A DNA stretch of 64,000 nucleotides from Symbiodinium natans (lineage: Eukaryota; Sar; Dinophyceae; Suessiales; Symbiodiniaceae). Of this stretch, positions 1 through 13,288 are shown one piece after another. The notes under the pieces are model-generated. The model ran no database searches. It had not been told where the DNA came from and saw nothing but the letters and a program-made list of their open reading frames with translations. Location of the stretch: the NCBI GenBank assembly GCA_905221605.1, contig CAJNDS010002189.1, forward strand, positions 64,001 to 128,000, in the 5' to 3' direction. A program made the translations under genes and the position numbers. The number at the start of each line of letters is the position of its first letter. The first letter of the stretch is position 1.

Positions 1-86
1 GGGCGACTGCTGGTTCATGAGCGCTCTCGCAGTTCCCCAGCTGTTTTTGGAGCACAGTTCGGATTCGCAGTCATGGTGCTTGAGAC

Positions 87-117
<31 letters not shown>

Positions 118-3100
118 TGGGAGCATAGATCCGAATGGACAGTAACCAAGGTTGTGGCCGAGCGCCATGACTTGATGTGCAAGCTGCTGCCCAACCTGAA
201 CCTATATCCCCCTTTGGGAATGATTTCTTATTCTTGTCTATATAGAACCCAAGAGGGTATTAGACATATTGTTTTCATGATTTCTTATTCTTGTTTATAT
301 AAAACCCAAGAGGATATGAAAAAGTATTCTTTTTTATGGAGGTTCTAAGAGTCTAGGAACCTTGGCGCGGAGAGTGGATGCCACGAGGTCCGCCTCTTCT
401 TGGACGGCCGCTGGACCTCCCTGTGCCCGGCCGAAATCCAGATGTTCTGCGATGCTCTTGTACTTATAGGTTGGGATTTTCTCCTTGTACTAACGTTACT
501 AACAGTCCTTAATATAGTACCCCCAACCTATAGACTCATATAGGCCTAGGTCTTACATGTCGCACCAAAAGGGCTGCCAATTTCTTCCGAACCTCTGCCT
601 GCCAGCCCTTGAAGCCAGTTTGGTGGACGACCATTTCCCGACCACCACCAAGCAGCGGCGCCCCACTGCCGATGGCAGTGGCCTGGCTTTCGGCCGCTGC
701 GCTCGCTGCCAGCTTTGGGTGTCCCTGATTGAGCCTTCGTCGGTACAGTATACCCAGAGACTCCAAAACCCCTTGATTAAGGAATATACCTTAAGTTATA
801 ATAGGAACCCTAATATGATTTAAGGTATATTCCTTAATTAAGGGGTTTTGGAGTCTCTGGGTACGGGATGCTTGGGTTGTAGTGGTTTTTGTCATGGACG
901 TTCGTTGCACGATGCCTGGCGCCCTGCCAGGCCAATGTCGGGCTCCAGATTCATGCATCGTTCTTTCTAAGCCCTAAACCCTGAACCCAAACCCCAAACC
1001 CCAAGCCCTGAGGCCTAAACCCTAAACCCTAAACCCTAAACCCTAAACCCTAAACCCTAAACCCTAAACCCTAAACCCTAAACCCTAAACCCTAAACCCT
1101 AAACCCTAAACCCCAAACCCTAAACCCTAAACCCTAAACCCTAAACCCTAAACGAAGTAAGGAGAAGGCGTACGCCAAAGCGCACGGCGCCTACCGCTTC
1201 ATCAGCGGCGGGGAGACCTCGGAGGCGCTGTTGGAGCTGACCGGAGCACCCACGGAGGCTCGTTTCGGGTTTAGGGTTTAGGGTTTAGGGTTTCGGGTTT
1301 CGGGTTTAGGGTTTAGGGAGGGTTCAGGGTTTAGGGATTAGGGTTAGAGCACCCACGAAGGCTCCCAGAAAATATTTTTAACGGTCTAGGCTTTTTGGGT
1401 TTTAGAGTTTTTCTTTGAGGATTTTTTTTTCTGAGGGCTTTTCTGAGTTTTCTTTTGGAGTTTGTTTTTGAAGGTTTTTTGGAATTATTTTTGCTCAGAT
1501 TTTTTGTTGAGGGGGGGGGTGATTTTGGAGGTCCTTCGAGGTGTTTTGGAGGGTTTTTGGAAGGTTTTCTTGGAGGGTCTTTTGGAAGGTTTTCGAGGGT
1601 TGTTGGGAGGGTTTTTTGGGGTCTTTTGGAGTTTGTTTGAGGGTTTGTTTGAGGGTGTTTCGAGGGTCTTGTTTGGAGGGGTTGGGGTCTAGGGTTCAGG
1701 GTTCAAGTAAGGGCTTACTCAGGGTTGAGGGTTTAGGGTGCTGAGGGATCTTGGAAAGATGGGGAGGTGTTGCGGTGTTTTGAAGGCTCTCAGCTGTGGC
1801 GTCGAAGCGAAGGGTGGAAGGTCGTTGGGGTTTAGGGTTCAGGGTTTAGGGTTTAGGGTTTAGGGTTTAGGGTTTAGGGTTCAGGGTTTAGGGTTTAGGG
1901 TTTAGGGGAGGATGAGGCAACTCGTCAAGCCGACTCGCAGTGTTCACAAGACGAGGCTGTGCAACAAAGCTTCGTGGGGCATGTTCGGTCCAAGGTCGCA
2001 AGCATGACACCCTATACTTGGGATGTTCCCCCGATTTGTAACAGTCTTTAATAGGGATTGTTGTACTCCCTACAAAAATCCCGATTAAGGGCTGTTGGTA
2101 TGAGGGGGAACATCCCAACCCTATACCTTGCAGAAGAACTTGGTGCAATCTCCTCTTCAGATGTTCATCGTCTTGCTTTTCTCCTTGTGTTTTTGATTCA
2201 TTCCGCCAACTGGTTCTTCCGGCCAACCTTTTCGCAGGTCGCCCGTAATACAAGCCCGGAACACGCAAGGTTCCGACAAGACTGCACATTCTTGTGATGA
2301 AGCTGTTGTCCACAACCCTGAAACCCTGATCCTCTACCCGAACAATGGGCATATCAAGAGTAGCAACAAACACAACAAGAACAGTTTCCGTAGTACCCCT
2401 AGACCCCAAAACCTAAACCCTAAACCCTAAACCCTAAACCCTAAACCCTAAACCCTAAACTCAAAACCCTAAACCCAAGCCCGAAAAGTGCTCCGAGGTG
2501 GTTCACTTCCGTGATCCCGGCTTCGATCCCGAACTTTTCTGGGCTCGCCTGGTGTCCCTCCTCCAGGCCCCAGGTCCTAAACCCTAAACCCTAAACCCTA
2601 AACCCTAAACCCTAAACCCTAAACCCTAAACCCTAAACCTCAAACCCTAAACCCTAATCCCTAAACGTTGCTTTCTGGCTGACAGGGCTTTTTTCGCGAT
2701 CTTGCAGGGCTTGTAATGAGGGTTGGTAAGGGGGCTTTTTGGGGTAGTTCCGGGCTAAGGTTCGGCGTTGCGGTGTTTACTGCAGAAATTTTCGGTCGTG
2801 AGAGAATCGGCCTGTGCGATGCGCACGTGATACCCTCACCAGCCTGATGAGCAGAGATTGGTCCTTCGGTGCTTGGGGCGGCCTTCCTCTACCTCAGAAG
2901 TGGGATTTGCTAGTTTGCCAGGACAGGGGGAGGCCAGCGATTTAGGATTGAGGGCGAAGAGAATTTTGGACTGAGGGCTTAGGGCTCAGGGTTGAGGAGC
3001 TTGTGAAGGGCCTTGCCAGCAAATGGTTGGATTAGTTAAGTGAGCCTCTCATCTATATGGAAACCCCCCCCCCCCCCCCCCCCCCTCATGAAAACAACGT

Positions 3101-6100
3101 TCCGCAGCCTTGGCATGTGATCAGCATTTGGCACAAGTTTGTAGAGTGTCGCCTGTGCGCTGGGCATTCCTGGACTTTCCGCCGCAGGACAGCTGAAGCG
3201 CATGAGAGTAGGGTCGGGTGCCGACATGTACTCAGACCTCACCCTTAAAGTATAGCCTTTGAGAGTGTAAAACCCTATAAAGCGTGAATCTAAGGTAAGC
3301 CTTCTTGAGAGGGTTTAGGGTTTAGGGTTTAGGGTTTGGGGTTTGGGGTTTAGGGCAGCCTACGAAAGGAGATTCCCCTCGCCATGCAGCTCTGGGTCTT
3401 GCTTCCCTTTGCGCTCCCACGTGTGTTGGGGAGTGCCACAATCGGCACACCGCCATGGCAGCTTAGCCAGACAGATGCCCACTACTTGGAGGTTCACGGG
3501 CAGTTTGAAGTAGGGTTAGAAGTTCCCTAGATTTGGTTATAACTACAGTTTGCATAAGTATAAGCATATTGATAACTGCCCTAGGGAACCCTAAACCCGA
3601 AACGCTGAACCGTAAAAACCTCCCAAGTATCCCTTAAACCCTGAACCCTAAACCCTAAACCCTAAATCCCAAATCCTAACCCTAATTCCACAACTCTAAA
3701 CCCCATCCCCTCAAGTATGGGACGTTGGAGTGTCTGGAGGGGTTCATGGACAACACGGGGGGCAGGAATGATTGCCAACATTATCTCAGAGCAACCCTAC
3801 ATATTCATGTTATACATATATATGTACGTACTACCCGTAGTATTATTTAGCCAACCGGGCTGCTGCTAGACTATTCCTCCCAGAAAGATGGGATCGGAGG
3901 TGCCCCAAAATACGGCGGGTTTACTCCGCTTAGAACCTCAGTGATAACTACCGCTGCATGTCTCCGGGGTGGCGCACGGAGCATCAGGGCTTGTTAATAT
4001 TGTCCTTCTTGCCTCTTGTTTCTGGCCCTTTCGAAGGGCCCTCTCATTTAAGGACACCCTGCACCCTACAGTAACACTTGATTATGAAACCCCGAAATCC
4101 AAAAGCTGCCTGTGCATGAGCCCCTAAACCCCAAACTCCAAACCCCTAAACCACCCCTAAACCCTAAACCCTAAACCCCAAACCCCAAACCCCAAACCCT
4201 AAACCCTAAACCCTAAACCCTAAACCCTAAACCCTAAACCCTAAACCCTAAACCCTAAACCCTAAACCCTAAACCCTAAACCCCAAACCCAAGGGCAGCG
4301 CCGACGGACCTTCCACTCCCAGGACCTCGTAGAGTTCACAACAGGCTCAGCTTCGGCACCCTAGGGGGCTCCCTGTGCCTACATCGGCGTTTATATAAGT
4401 AGTTCCCTGTAGGGTTTAGGGTTTAGGGTTTAGGGTTTAGGGTTTAGGGTTTAGGGTTTAGGGTTTAGGGTTTAGGGTTTGGGCTTTAGGGTTTCGGGTT
4501 AAGGGTTGTGCCCCTAAGCTTAGGGTATACGGTTAAGGACTCTGGTTTCGCTCTGCGTCGCCGAAGCATCCTGATGCCGGCACCCCTTGCGGCCTCCAGG
4601 TGTGTGAATCGCAGACATCTTAGGCTGCAGGTGTTTTGATACTAGGCTTTGGTTAGAGGTGTTGGGGTCCTCTACATAGGTCCTTCGTGGGCCCAGTCTC
4701 CTTTGTAGTAGCAAAGTCCGAAGCCCCTAACCCTAAACCCTAAACCCTAAACCCCAAACGCTAAACGCTAAACGCTAAACCCTAAACCCTAAACCCTAAA
4801 CCCTAAACCCTAAACCCTAAACCCTAAACCGTGCAGGACAGGGGGTCGTCAGCCGAACGGCGCCTTCGAAGGAAGATTGTGCTGCGCCACATCCCAGGCA
4901 CGTGAAGGTTTGAGGATGCAGGGTTCACGGTTGGGTGCTCGGGTTTCTCGGGTCTCACGAGAAAGGCCTTGAGGCTTAAGGGGGGTTGTGGTGTTGAGAT
5001 CCCTAAACCCTAAACCCTAAACCCCAAACCCTAACACCCCAACACCCTAACACCCTGAAACCCTAAAACCCCCTGAAGTCCCAAGACGCTCGAATCCTCG
5101 AGGCTCGTGGAGGTCGAGGGCATGTTCAACCAGGCCCTGGATCAGAACATCGCCTTCCAGAATCTCATCTGTCTACACCTAAAGGTTGGGATGCTCCCCC
5201 TTATACTAACAAGTCCTTAATGGGGATTCTAATAGTAAAATTGGGGGTGCTATGACCCCTATGAAGAACTGTGAGTAAGCATCGCCTTCCAGAATCTCTT
5301 CTGTCTACACCTGTAATATAAGGACATGAATAACTAGAACAGGGTTTAGGGGGGGTACTATCGTATAACTATAAAGGGCCCCTACGAAGATAATACTAGT
5401 AGCTATTCCGACCCCTATATTAGACCCTAATGTCTTGGTACCTTTTTTTAGCTCAAGGTTCCCTTATAATTACAGTGCCCGACCCCAAAAAGGGTACGGT
5501 TGTTATAATGCAGTGATCGTGGCCTCTTTACTGTAGTCACCCTAAACCCTAAACCCTACACCCTAAACCCTAAACCCTAAACCCTAAACCCTAAACCCTA
5601 AACCCTAAACCCTAAACCCTAAACCCTAAACTTCCAGGAATGACATCGTGGAGAACTATACCATGAGCCCTGAGATGCAGAGCTACTTCCCGGTCTTCCT
5701 GGAGACGCTTAAGAAGGACCACTTTAGGGTTTAGGGTTTAGGGTTTAGGGTTTAAGGACCACGCGTGGGCAGACGGAATAACTTGGTGGTTCGGTTCGTG
5801 TAGCATCCCTTAACAGTGCTCAGATGCAGTGTATTATCCCTTGCAGTACTTAGATGCAGTGTGTTATCCCTTTGTAGTGCTTAGATGCAGTTTCGAGGTC
5901 GTAGGGTCTAGGGTTTTAGTACTGATAAAACAAGATGTCATAGCCGCAGTGGCTCAATAGTATGGCTGAGGTCCCATGGAGAAGCTCCTAAGCCCTAAAC
6001 ATTAAACCCTCAACCCTAAACCCTAAACCCAAAACCCTAAAGCTGCACAGAAAACCGGTGCACGAACCATCAGCCGATGATGGGTTTTGCCTTTTGGACC

Positions 6101-9100
6101 GACCAAAGCATGAAGCAGCTTTGAAGAGAGGACATCGAGTACATCCCCGCAGTCAAGCGCGAGCTGAAACCTTACCGATCCAAGGCGGGGAACGATGTGC
6201 GAACCCAAGATTCTTCATGATGCAAATTATTGCAAATCTCAGGTGGTGAAGATTGACATCACCGAGGAGGAAGCTGCTGCACTGCGGCAAGAGATGGATC
6301 GGGTCTCGGAGTTCCAGAAACTCCTCCGATCGCGCCTGACCCTGGGGCTTTCTTGATGGCTTTGTTCGACAGTCTGCGCAGGTGAATTGGAATGAGATAG
6401 GTCTGTTCTCGTTGGCCCCGAGTCGTAAGAAACAGGTTTAGGGCTGTTGCCTGTCATGCCCCGGGCCAGTTCTAAGCCTGCGGCAAGACAATTCCATGCC
6501 TGGAGACTCTAATGCAGTGCCTTTTGGGGTTGGTACTGTACTTGGAGGTTCATGGGCTCAGAAGCCGTTTAAGTGCCCGAACAGGGCTACAATTGGGTTA
6601 TACGTACAGCTGTCGTTGGCTCATTAGGTACCGCGAACCTCCAAGGTATGAGAGGCTTCAGGTATATGTGCAGTGCCTCCAAGGCTGGTGTGTCCTCAGA
6701 AGCAGCCATGAATCCATAATTCGCTTAGTCGCTTGAAGGTTGGTGTGTATAAGTCGGGTGATAAGTAGCGCAATACGGTTGTAGCTTGTAAACAGAGATT
6801 CTCATAGCCCCGGTCATAACTACCCATGAACCTAAAAGTGAGTCCTCTGCCGCAGAGGAACTTCAAAGGCTTCACCACCTTGGATGCCGAGTTCACCTTG
6901 GCTGCCTTTTTCCATCCCACAGCCGTCAAGATTCTGAAGAAGAAGCCGGGTGGCATGAGTTTAGGGTTTAGGGTTTAGGGTTTAGGGTTTAGGGTTTAGG
7001 GTTTAGGAGTGTGATAGAGGGCGATGCCTCACATCGAGGGTTGATCGAAAGCTTCTTCCAAGCACCCTCGTCAGCCATCGTGCAGTCCCGCGTCCCCACA
7101 GAAGAGTGTATGTCTCGAACCCTATCCCACATTGCGTTCTTGTTGCAGCCCCCTGGTGTCCAACGAGAAATAGCTCCAAGAAGTTGCCAAGGAACATGGA
7201 TGTCATCAAGGCGTACAATCCAGGTGTCAAGATCGTGCAGGTGAACACCTTCCGGCACAAGGCCGGGGGAGATCGTGTAGGTGTCAGAGCTTGCAAGTCC
7301 TGCCTCAACGCTCCTTCGGGGTTGGGGTTTAGGGTTTAGGGTTTAGGGTTTAGGGTTTAGGGTTTAGGGTTTAGGGTTTAGGGTTTAGGGTTTAGGGTTT
7401 AGAAGGTGGGCATGCCCATTGGCGACTCCGACGGCCTCCACTGCACATTCTCCTCCATGCCGGCAGATGCCAAGCTCTGCCTTTCCGACTCCTTCCCCAG
7501 CCAGGTGCGAGTAGTTCTTGGGTTTAGGGTTTAGGGTTTAGGGTTTAGGGTTTAGGGATCCTAAAGCCTCAATAAAGCCTTCAGGTGAACTTCCACGTGG
7601 CGCTGAATCCGGTCACCCAGGGCTCCAAGCCCTTCCTGGTCTGGGAGACCGCCTCGGTCGCGCGGACGCTTGCTTTTTAAAATACCAGGTAGGCCCCTTG
7701 GGATATTCTATGTTTTCCCATATTTTCCCACATTTTCCCATATGTTCCCTTATTTTCCCATATGTTCCCTTCGTGGGTTCAAGTCGTATTCAGGAATCTT
7801 TTTCAGAGGGTTTTGAGGGCCAGCCTAGGTCGCAATCTCAGCGACTTTAGGCGTTTGAGTTTCATCCCCTTCCCCCCGAGCAAAGGGGGGTGTTCGGGGA
7901 GGGGGATGGGGGGGAGAGCCGGCTTTTAAGGCTTGAAGCCTCTCATGGCCCGAGGAATTGAAACCCGAGTTCTGAATAAGCCGGAAGTCTTTCGATGACC
8001 GGGTTGGCACCACTAACCCATGGTGCAACACAACCCATGGTGCAACGTTTGTGCCGCAGAGTAGCAAGGGGCGTGGCTAGTTTTGAGTTGCACTTGGTGG
8101 AGGATGACCCCGAACTATGCCTACAAGTCATTGCTGGAGGGCGGCTACATCAACGATGCCAATCGAGGCTTGATGCAGAAGGCCCTTTTCCTGGGCACTT
8201 ACCCGCACTTCTCCAACAGGACAGACCGGAAGCTAGCGAATTTTGCGGCCAACTTCTTCAATGTCCACGTTTGGTCCATGCGCCACCGGCATGCTGCTCG
8301 AAACGAGCAGGTGAAGGGCATCTATGCCGCAATCAATGTGGGGGAGGCGCTAGCCTTCGATGCCTTTCAGAAGCATGCAGGCGTCGTCTTCAACATCACG
8401 GAGGATCGGTACTCCATGGTGTTTCGCACATCGGGAAGTGCACTTGAAGGCGATGACGTCGTCACAAATCACCCGCACCTGTACAAGAACGAGCAGGACA
8501 GCCTTTACATGGAGAAGGCACTCGATGCCCTGGAGGAGCTCTTCGGCTACAAGGTTCGGGAGGCGATTTACGAAGATGGTGGAGTCCGAAGCGCAGACTT
8601 TACCGCCATCAGCGTGGACCCAAAGGAAGGTGCCGTGTCGGTCGATGGCATGTTGCGCCACTTCGATGCCACGAAGGACTTTTTCGCAGAGCGCCCTTTA
8701 GTCCTCTCCGAAAAGGCGGCCTGCAAGATCGTGGATGCCGAGGCCATGCAGGTCTGAGTACAGAGAGTACAGCAAGGGCACTCTGTTTGCCGCGTTGATT
8801 CGACTAACGTTGCAGTCAACGTGGGCCAAAGATAATATTGTGTTGCCAACTCTTCCTATCTTCCCCAGAACTTTCGGAGATTCCCAATGTACAATGTGCC
8901 GGGACCTGACTGAACTGTCACTAGGCCTCAAAGCAGCTTGAACATTATTGGAGACCTCTGTGAACAAAAAATCTCCGAGCTATCTACTCGGTTCTTCCCT
9001 CATCTCCCCGTGCCTCAGCCGTATTCTTTTACAGCCTCACAGTCAAATTTCCACAGCCGCACACAAGGCAAGAGTTCAAAGGTTTCCATCGAACGCATCG

Positions 9101-11810
9101 CTGTCTAGCATGTCGCAAAAGTTGCGGGGAAGAGCGCTTTAGCAGAGCCATGCAAATGCTTGGAGACGTGGAGCTGCAGCAGCCAATTTCAAGGCAGCTG
9201 TCCTTTCGCTAAAGCACGGTGTTTGAAGCGCTTGGCGCTTTTTGCCAGCGCTTTTGCGGAGCGCGCGCCCTGTGCAAGATCCCCAATGCTGGAGTTTCTT
9301 TAGGAATTCTGTTGAAATAGGACCAAGGGCATATTCAACATATTTTCTATTCTGGTTCGAAGGGGTCCATCGAATTTGCAATGTCTTGATTGTTGGGAGC
9401 CTCACTGAACACTGGACCCTCAAAGCAGATTCTCTGTGCAGAAGCTTCCAGCCTTCCGCGAAATTCTAAGTTATCCTCCTTTGTAACCTTGGAGTAGCAA
9501 GGTGCACCCACTGAGTCTTTCGCCCATCGCCCGAAACAAGGCGCACGTCTCGGCAGGCACCTGTAAACGCTTGGTCCGGAGGTTTACGAAAATCGGGGAC
9601 CCTTAGGAAAAGACCCCCACATAGTAGGATTCCCTTATGATAAGGACCCCAAGAAGGTACCCCTGTTTTCGGAAATCTTCCTGGTGGCTTCTCCAGCTGC
9701 GAATATGCGCCCGCCACGAGCTGCTGCGCGGTGCCTCAGGCATGCTCCAACGAGAGCCGCAGCTCAGCTCGCCGACGAAGGGAAGCTCAGGGTCCGTCTT
9801 GAATCCCGAGCTTCACTGTTGAAATTGTATGCGCTTGCTGCTGGCCTAAAGCCGTGCGGCAAGTTTTGAGCCAAAGGCTCATAACCTGTGGGGTGGTAGA
9901 GAATCAGGATGCCATCAGGTGGGCGTATAGGGTGGGTTTAACACACGTGGTGTTTAGAGTTGGAAGACAGGCAGGGGCAAACGGGACAATGCTATTGACA
10001 GATTTGTTTTTCGAGAACCTGTCGGCAGACACTGACTCTTGAAATGGAAGACAATGCGTGCCAAACAGGGTGAAGTCAGACAGAGATGGCATGCTTTCGG
10101 ACCCTAAACCCTAAACCCTAAACCCTAAACCCTAAACCCTAGACCCTAAACCCTAAACCCTAAACCCAAAACCCCAAATTGGCTCGACGGGCTCCTCCAT
10201 GTGGTCTGCCACCTGCCTGCAAATTCTTTGGAGTACTCATCTCAATGCATCAGGGCTGCCAGCATGCCAGCAAGAGATGCAGAAAAAGCAGGGTTGGCCT
10301 CAAGGGTACCAAGGCTTATGCCGTGCTTGCCCTTAATCCCCACCACCTGGCCGCGCGACTGTTTGGAAATGTTAGGGACGTAGACGCTGACACCGAGTGT
10401 TCAAGAGTGTTCCGGCGTGTTCGGGAGCGTCCGTTCGGGAATGTTCAGGAGTACCTCCTTCGGAGTGTGAGGGAGTGCTCGGGAACATTCGGGAGGGTTC
10501 GGGAGGGTTCGGGAGTGTTCGGGAGTGTTCGGGACTGTTCGGGTGTGGCCTAGCTCCACTCGCGAACCCGAACGCCCCCGAACATTCCGAAAGGGCTCAG
10601 CAACGTCTCAAGATCACTCAACTTCTCATATCCTATTGACTTGTATGCCGTTTCCCAATCATGCACGCGCACTCCAAAGCATTCCATCCTCCTCCGACAT
10701 ATGACAGGTCTGACATGGCACGTGTGTCTGAGCCCGAACCCCGGACAGACCCAAGAACTGTCTCGTCTGGATCGGCTTGGCCTTGCAACAATGCGCAACT
10801 GGTGCACCCGAAGCAGATGCCAGGAGTTTGCACAACACGTCCTCATACCTCCTTGACACAACCCTCCGCACTCTCCGAGCGCTTCCAAAGAAGTGCTGTT
10901 CTTGGGGTGCCTCGCTTCTTGTGCATGCCGGGTCTTCAATCTCAAACCCGAACTTATAATCCAGAGACTCCAAAGCCCCTTAGTTAAGGAATATACCTTA
11001 AACTATAATAGGAACCCTAATGTGATTTAAGGCATATTCCTTAATTAAGGGGTTTTGGGAGTCTCTTAAAACACTCTTATAACAAAATTAGCCACCTGGC
11101 ACCCGTGGGCCTCATGTCCGCAACAGACCGGACACCGCTGGCTTGTGGTGGTCTTTATAGTAGCTGTGTTGGTGTCGGGGGTGCGTGGGTGTTGAACTCA
11201 AGGTACCTGCGGGCCCTTGGCAGGCTTTCCTGAGGGGGGAAGGCTGAGGGGAAAAAACGGTTTTGGGCTTTTTGGGGGGCGGAGGTCGGGTGAAGGGTCA
11301 GGGTTGTCGCGAAGTAGTGCGCATGTTCACGCAGTCATGAGAAGTGCAAAAAGAAACATTGCCTTAAGGCTCACAGATATGGGTATTTCCAATATAGAGG
11401 TATACCCCGTTTATACCCCAAATAGAACAGAATCCCCTTAAACGGACCCCCCCCCCCCCCCCCCAAAAAAAAAGGGTACCCCTGTCTTCGGAAACCCCCC
11501 AGATGCATAAATCCAACCACTGAGCGCATGGTGGTCTTAGCCCCACCCGCGATCCGGGACCGCCAAAATTTGGGGTTTTTTTTAGCCCAGCCACCCTATA
11601 ACGGGCCTCACCAAGTGAAAAAGGGTTGAGGCAAAGTTTAGGGTTCAGTGATACGCCTTGACGCTCACGCAAATGCTGTACCAGCGCCAGGCTTCAGGTC
11701 CTTCACTTCGAGGGTTTTGGGTGCTTTTGGGCTGTTTTCATGCAGCCTCGCAGGCCCAGGGGCCCAGCATACTTCCGTACCCCAGATGCGTGACTGCCTT
11801 AAACCAGTCA

Positions 11811-11843
<33 letters not shown>

Positions 11844-13256
11844 TGTCTGTCTGTCTGGCTGTCTGTCTGTCTGTCTGTCTTCGTTCAGTTTCGGCAGTTA
11901 GGTTGCTTGTAGAGTTTGAGCCGCACATCCGAAAAGCCACTCTAGAAAGCTATTCAACCTGAGCGCCCTCCTTGCAAGGTTCACAAACGATATCAGATAG
12001 GAACCGAGGGCAGTGCGCCAAGCTGCAGGCTATAGTAGAAGGCGGCCTCGAGGGTGGCGTCATGCAGTCAACCCTACATGGGGGTTTTGCGAAAATGGGG
12101 GACTCCTCAGATAGATCCCCAAATAGTAGGATTCCCCCCGTCATAAGGACCCCAACAGAGGAAACCCATGTAAACCCCCACATGGGTGGTTGTCAAAATT
12201 ATGATCCCTTTTGGGGTACCCTAAATATTACGCACCGTACTATATTGGGGATCCAAAAAGGGACCATAATTTTGCCAACCACCCACATGTGTAGGAGGAT
12301 GTGTGCGAATCCGACGGCCTCACAAAGCAGGGCACGTGTTAGCAGGGGAAGCTGCGAAGGAAACTGAGGCTCCCACAAAGGCAGCCGAAGTGTGAAGCTG
12401 GCAATTGAATACAAGAATGCGGCTTCAAGAAGCCATCGGATTTTGCGACACAGGTTTTGCTGTTTGGGGTGTTATCCTTGTGGTTAGAGGCCCGAGGTCG
12501 TGTGGATTTGCAGTGCTTAATTTGTCTTTATTTATTTATATTTGTCGCGGCCTCATGGTGCCGGCGATGGTCCACGAAGCAGCCCTTTACGTCCATGAAA
12601 CCCCCCCCAGTTTTCACTGATCCAAAGGATGATGTGTTGGGGACTGGCGCTTGCGAGCCGGCAAGCCTTCGCATGTGTGTGGTGTGTGTACATATGGGGT
12701 AGATTGCTTATTTTGCAGCGGGACCTGGGGCAAGGCCGGATGCCCTGTCGGTTGCGGCACGGGGGCCGAGACGCTGGAGGAGCTTGGGCTCGTGGGGCAG
12801 CACGCCTACTCCGTCTTGGAGGCGGGACGGCTCACAGGGGCATTTTGAACATGGTCTTTTTCGATTGTTATTCCCCTTGATCCCCTATAAATTCCTTACA
12901 AAGCCAGAATTACTATCCCTAGTCCCTTCTAAAGTTCCCACAACCCAAAACCCAAAACCCAAAACCCTAAACCCTAAACCCTAAACTGCAAGTCCTTGAG
13001 AAGGCGACCGGCTTGGGCCTGGCTCTCGGGGAGCGACGCGTGAAGGTGCGGAGCTTAGGTGCTTTTGTGCTGGTGTTCGAGTGGCATATGCATATATACA
13101 TCTATGTATGTATATACATACAAGTCTACGTGTAAAAAAAATAATTATATATATACACATACATATACATGTATGTATGTATGTCTGTCTGCCTGTCTGT
13201 GTGTGTGTGTGTGTGTATGTATGTATGCATGTATATTTCTATGCATGCACATGTGC

Positions 13257-13288
<32 letters not shown>

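Larger units (their letters stand above)
4120..5755. repeat. Telomeric arrays in introns of the nested gene
   Basis: CCCTAAA at 4120-4292 (before exon 4294), TTTAGGG at 4408-4507, CCCTAAA at 4726-4830 (before exon 4837), CCCTAAA at 5000-5070 (before exon 5103), CCCTAAA at 5540-5631 (before exon 5638), TTTAGGG at 5724-5755 (after it). Confidence 0.9.
2567..12734 (+). other. Giant calpain intron containing a whole gene
   Basis: The calpain frame breaks at CTCCAG before GCCCCAGG and resumes after GGCAAG at GCCGGATGC, giving LLQ-AGCPVGCGTG, the expected continuous calpain sequence. The interval carries the 514-aa nested gene, then (8758-12734) several MITEs, a 10-bp minisatellite at ~10395-10545, GT/CTGT microsatellites and telomeric arrays. 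I see no calpain exon inside it. Confidence 0.8.

Noticed and set aside
969-1153. A chromosome end (true telomere)
   Set aside because: Arrays occur in both orientations throughout the window, between exons of the same gene, so they are interstitial.
6121-6210. In-frame TGA before DIEYIPAVKREL as a sign of a broken gene
   Set aside because: The TGA lies upstream of the acceptor at 6130, in intron sequence; the exon itself is open.
9850-9900. Relic dinoflagellate spliced leader (GAGCCAAAGGCTCA)
   Set aside because: Only a few bases resemble the leader's end, and the sequence is a small palindrome; no convincing spliced-leader match was found anywhere in the window.
10550-10973. 131-codon minus-strand open frame near the minisatellite
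   Set aside because: No motif, overlapping open frames on both strands, and placement inside the calpain intron; no exon chain supports it.
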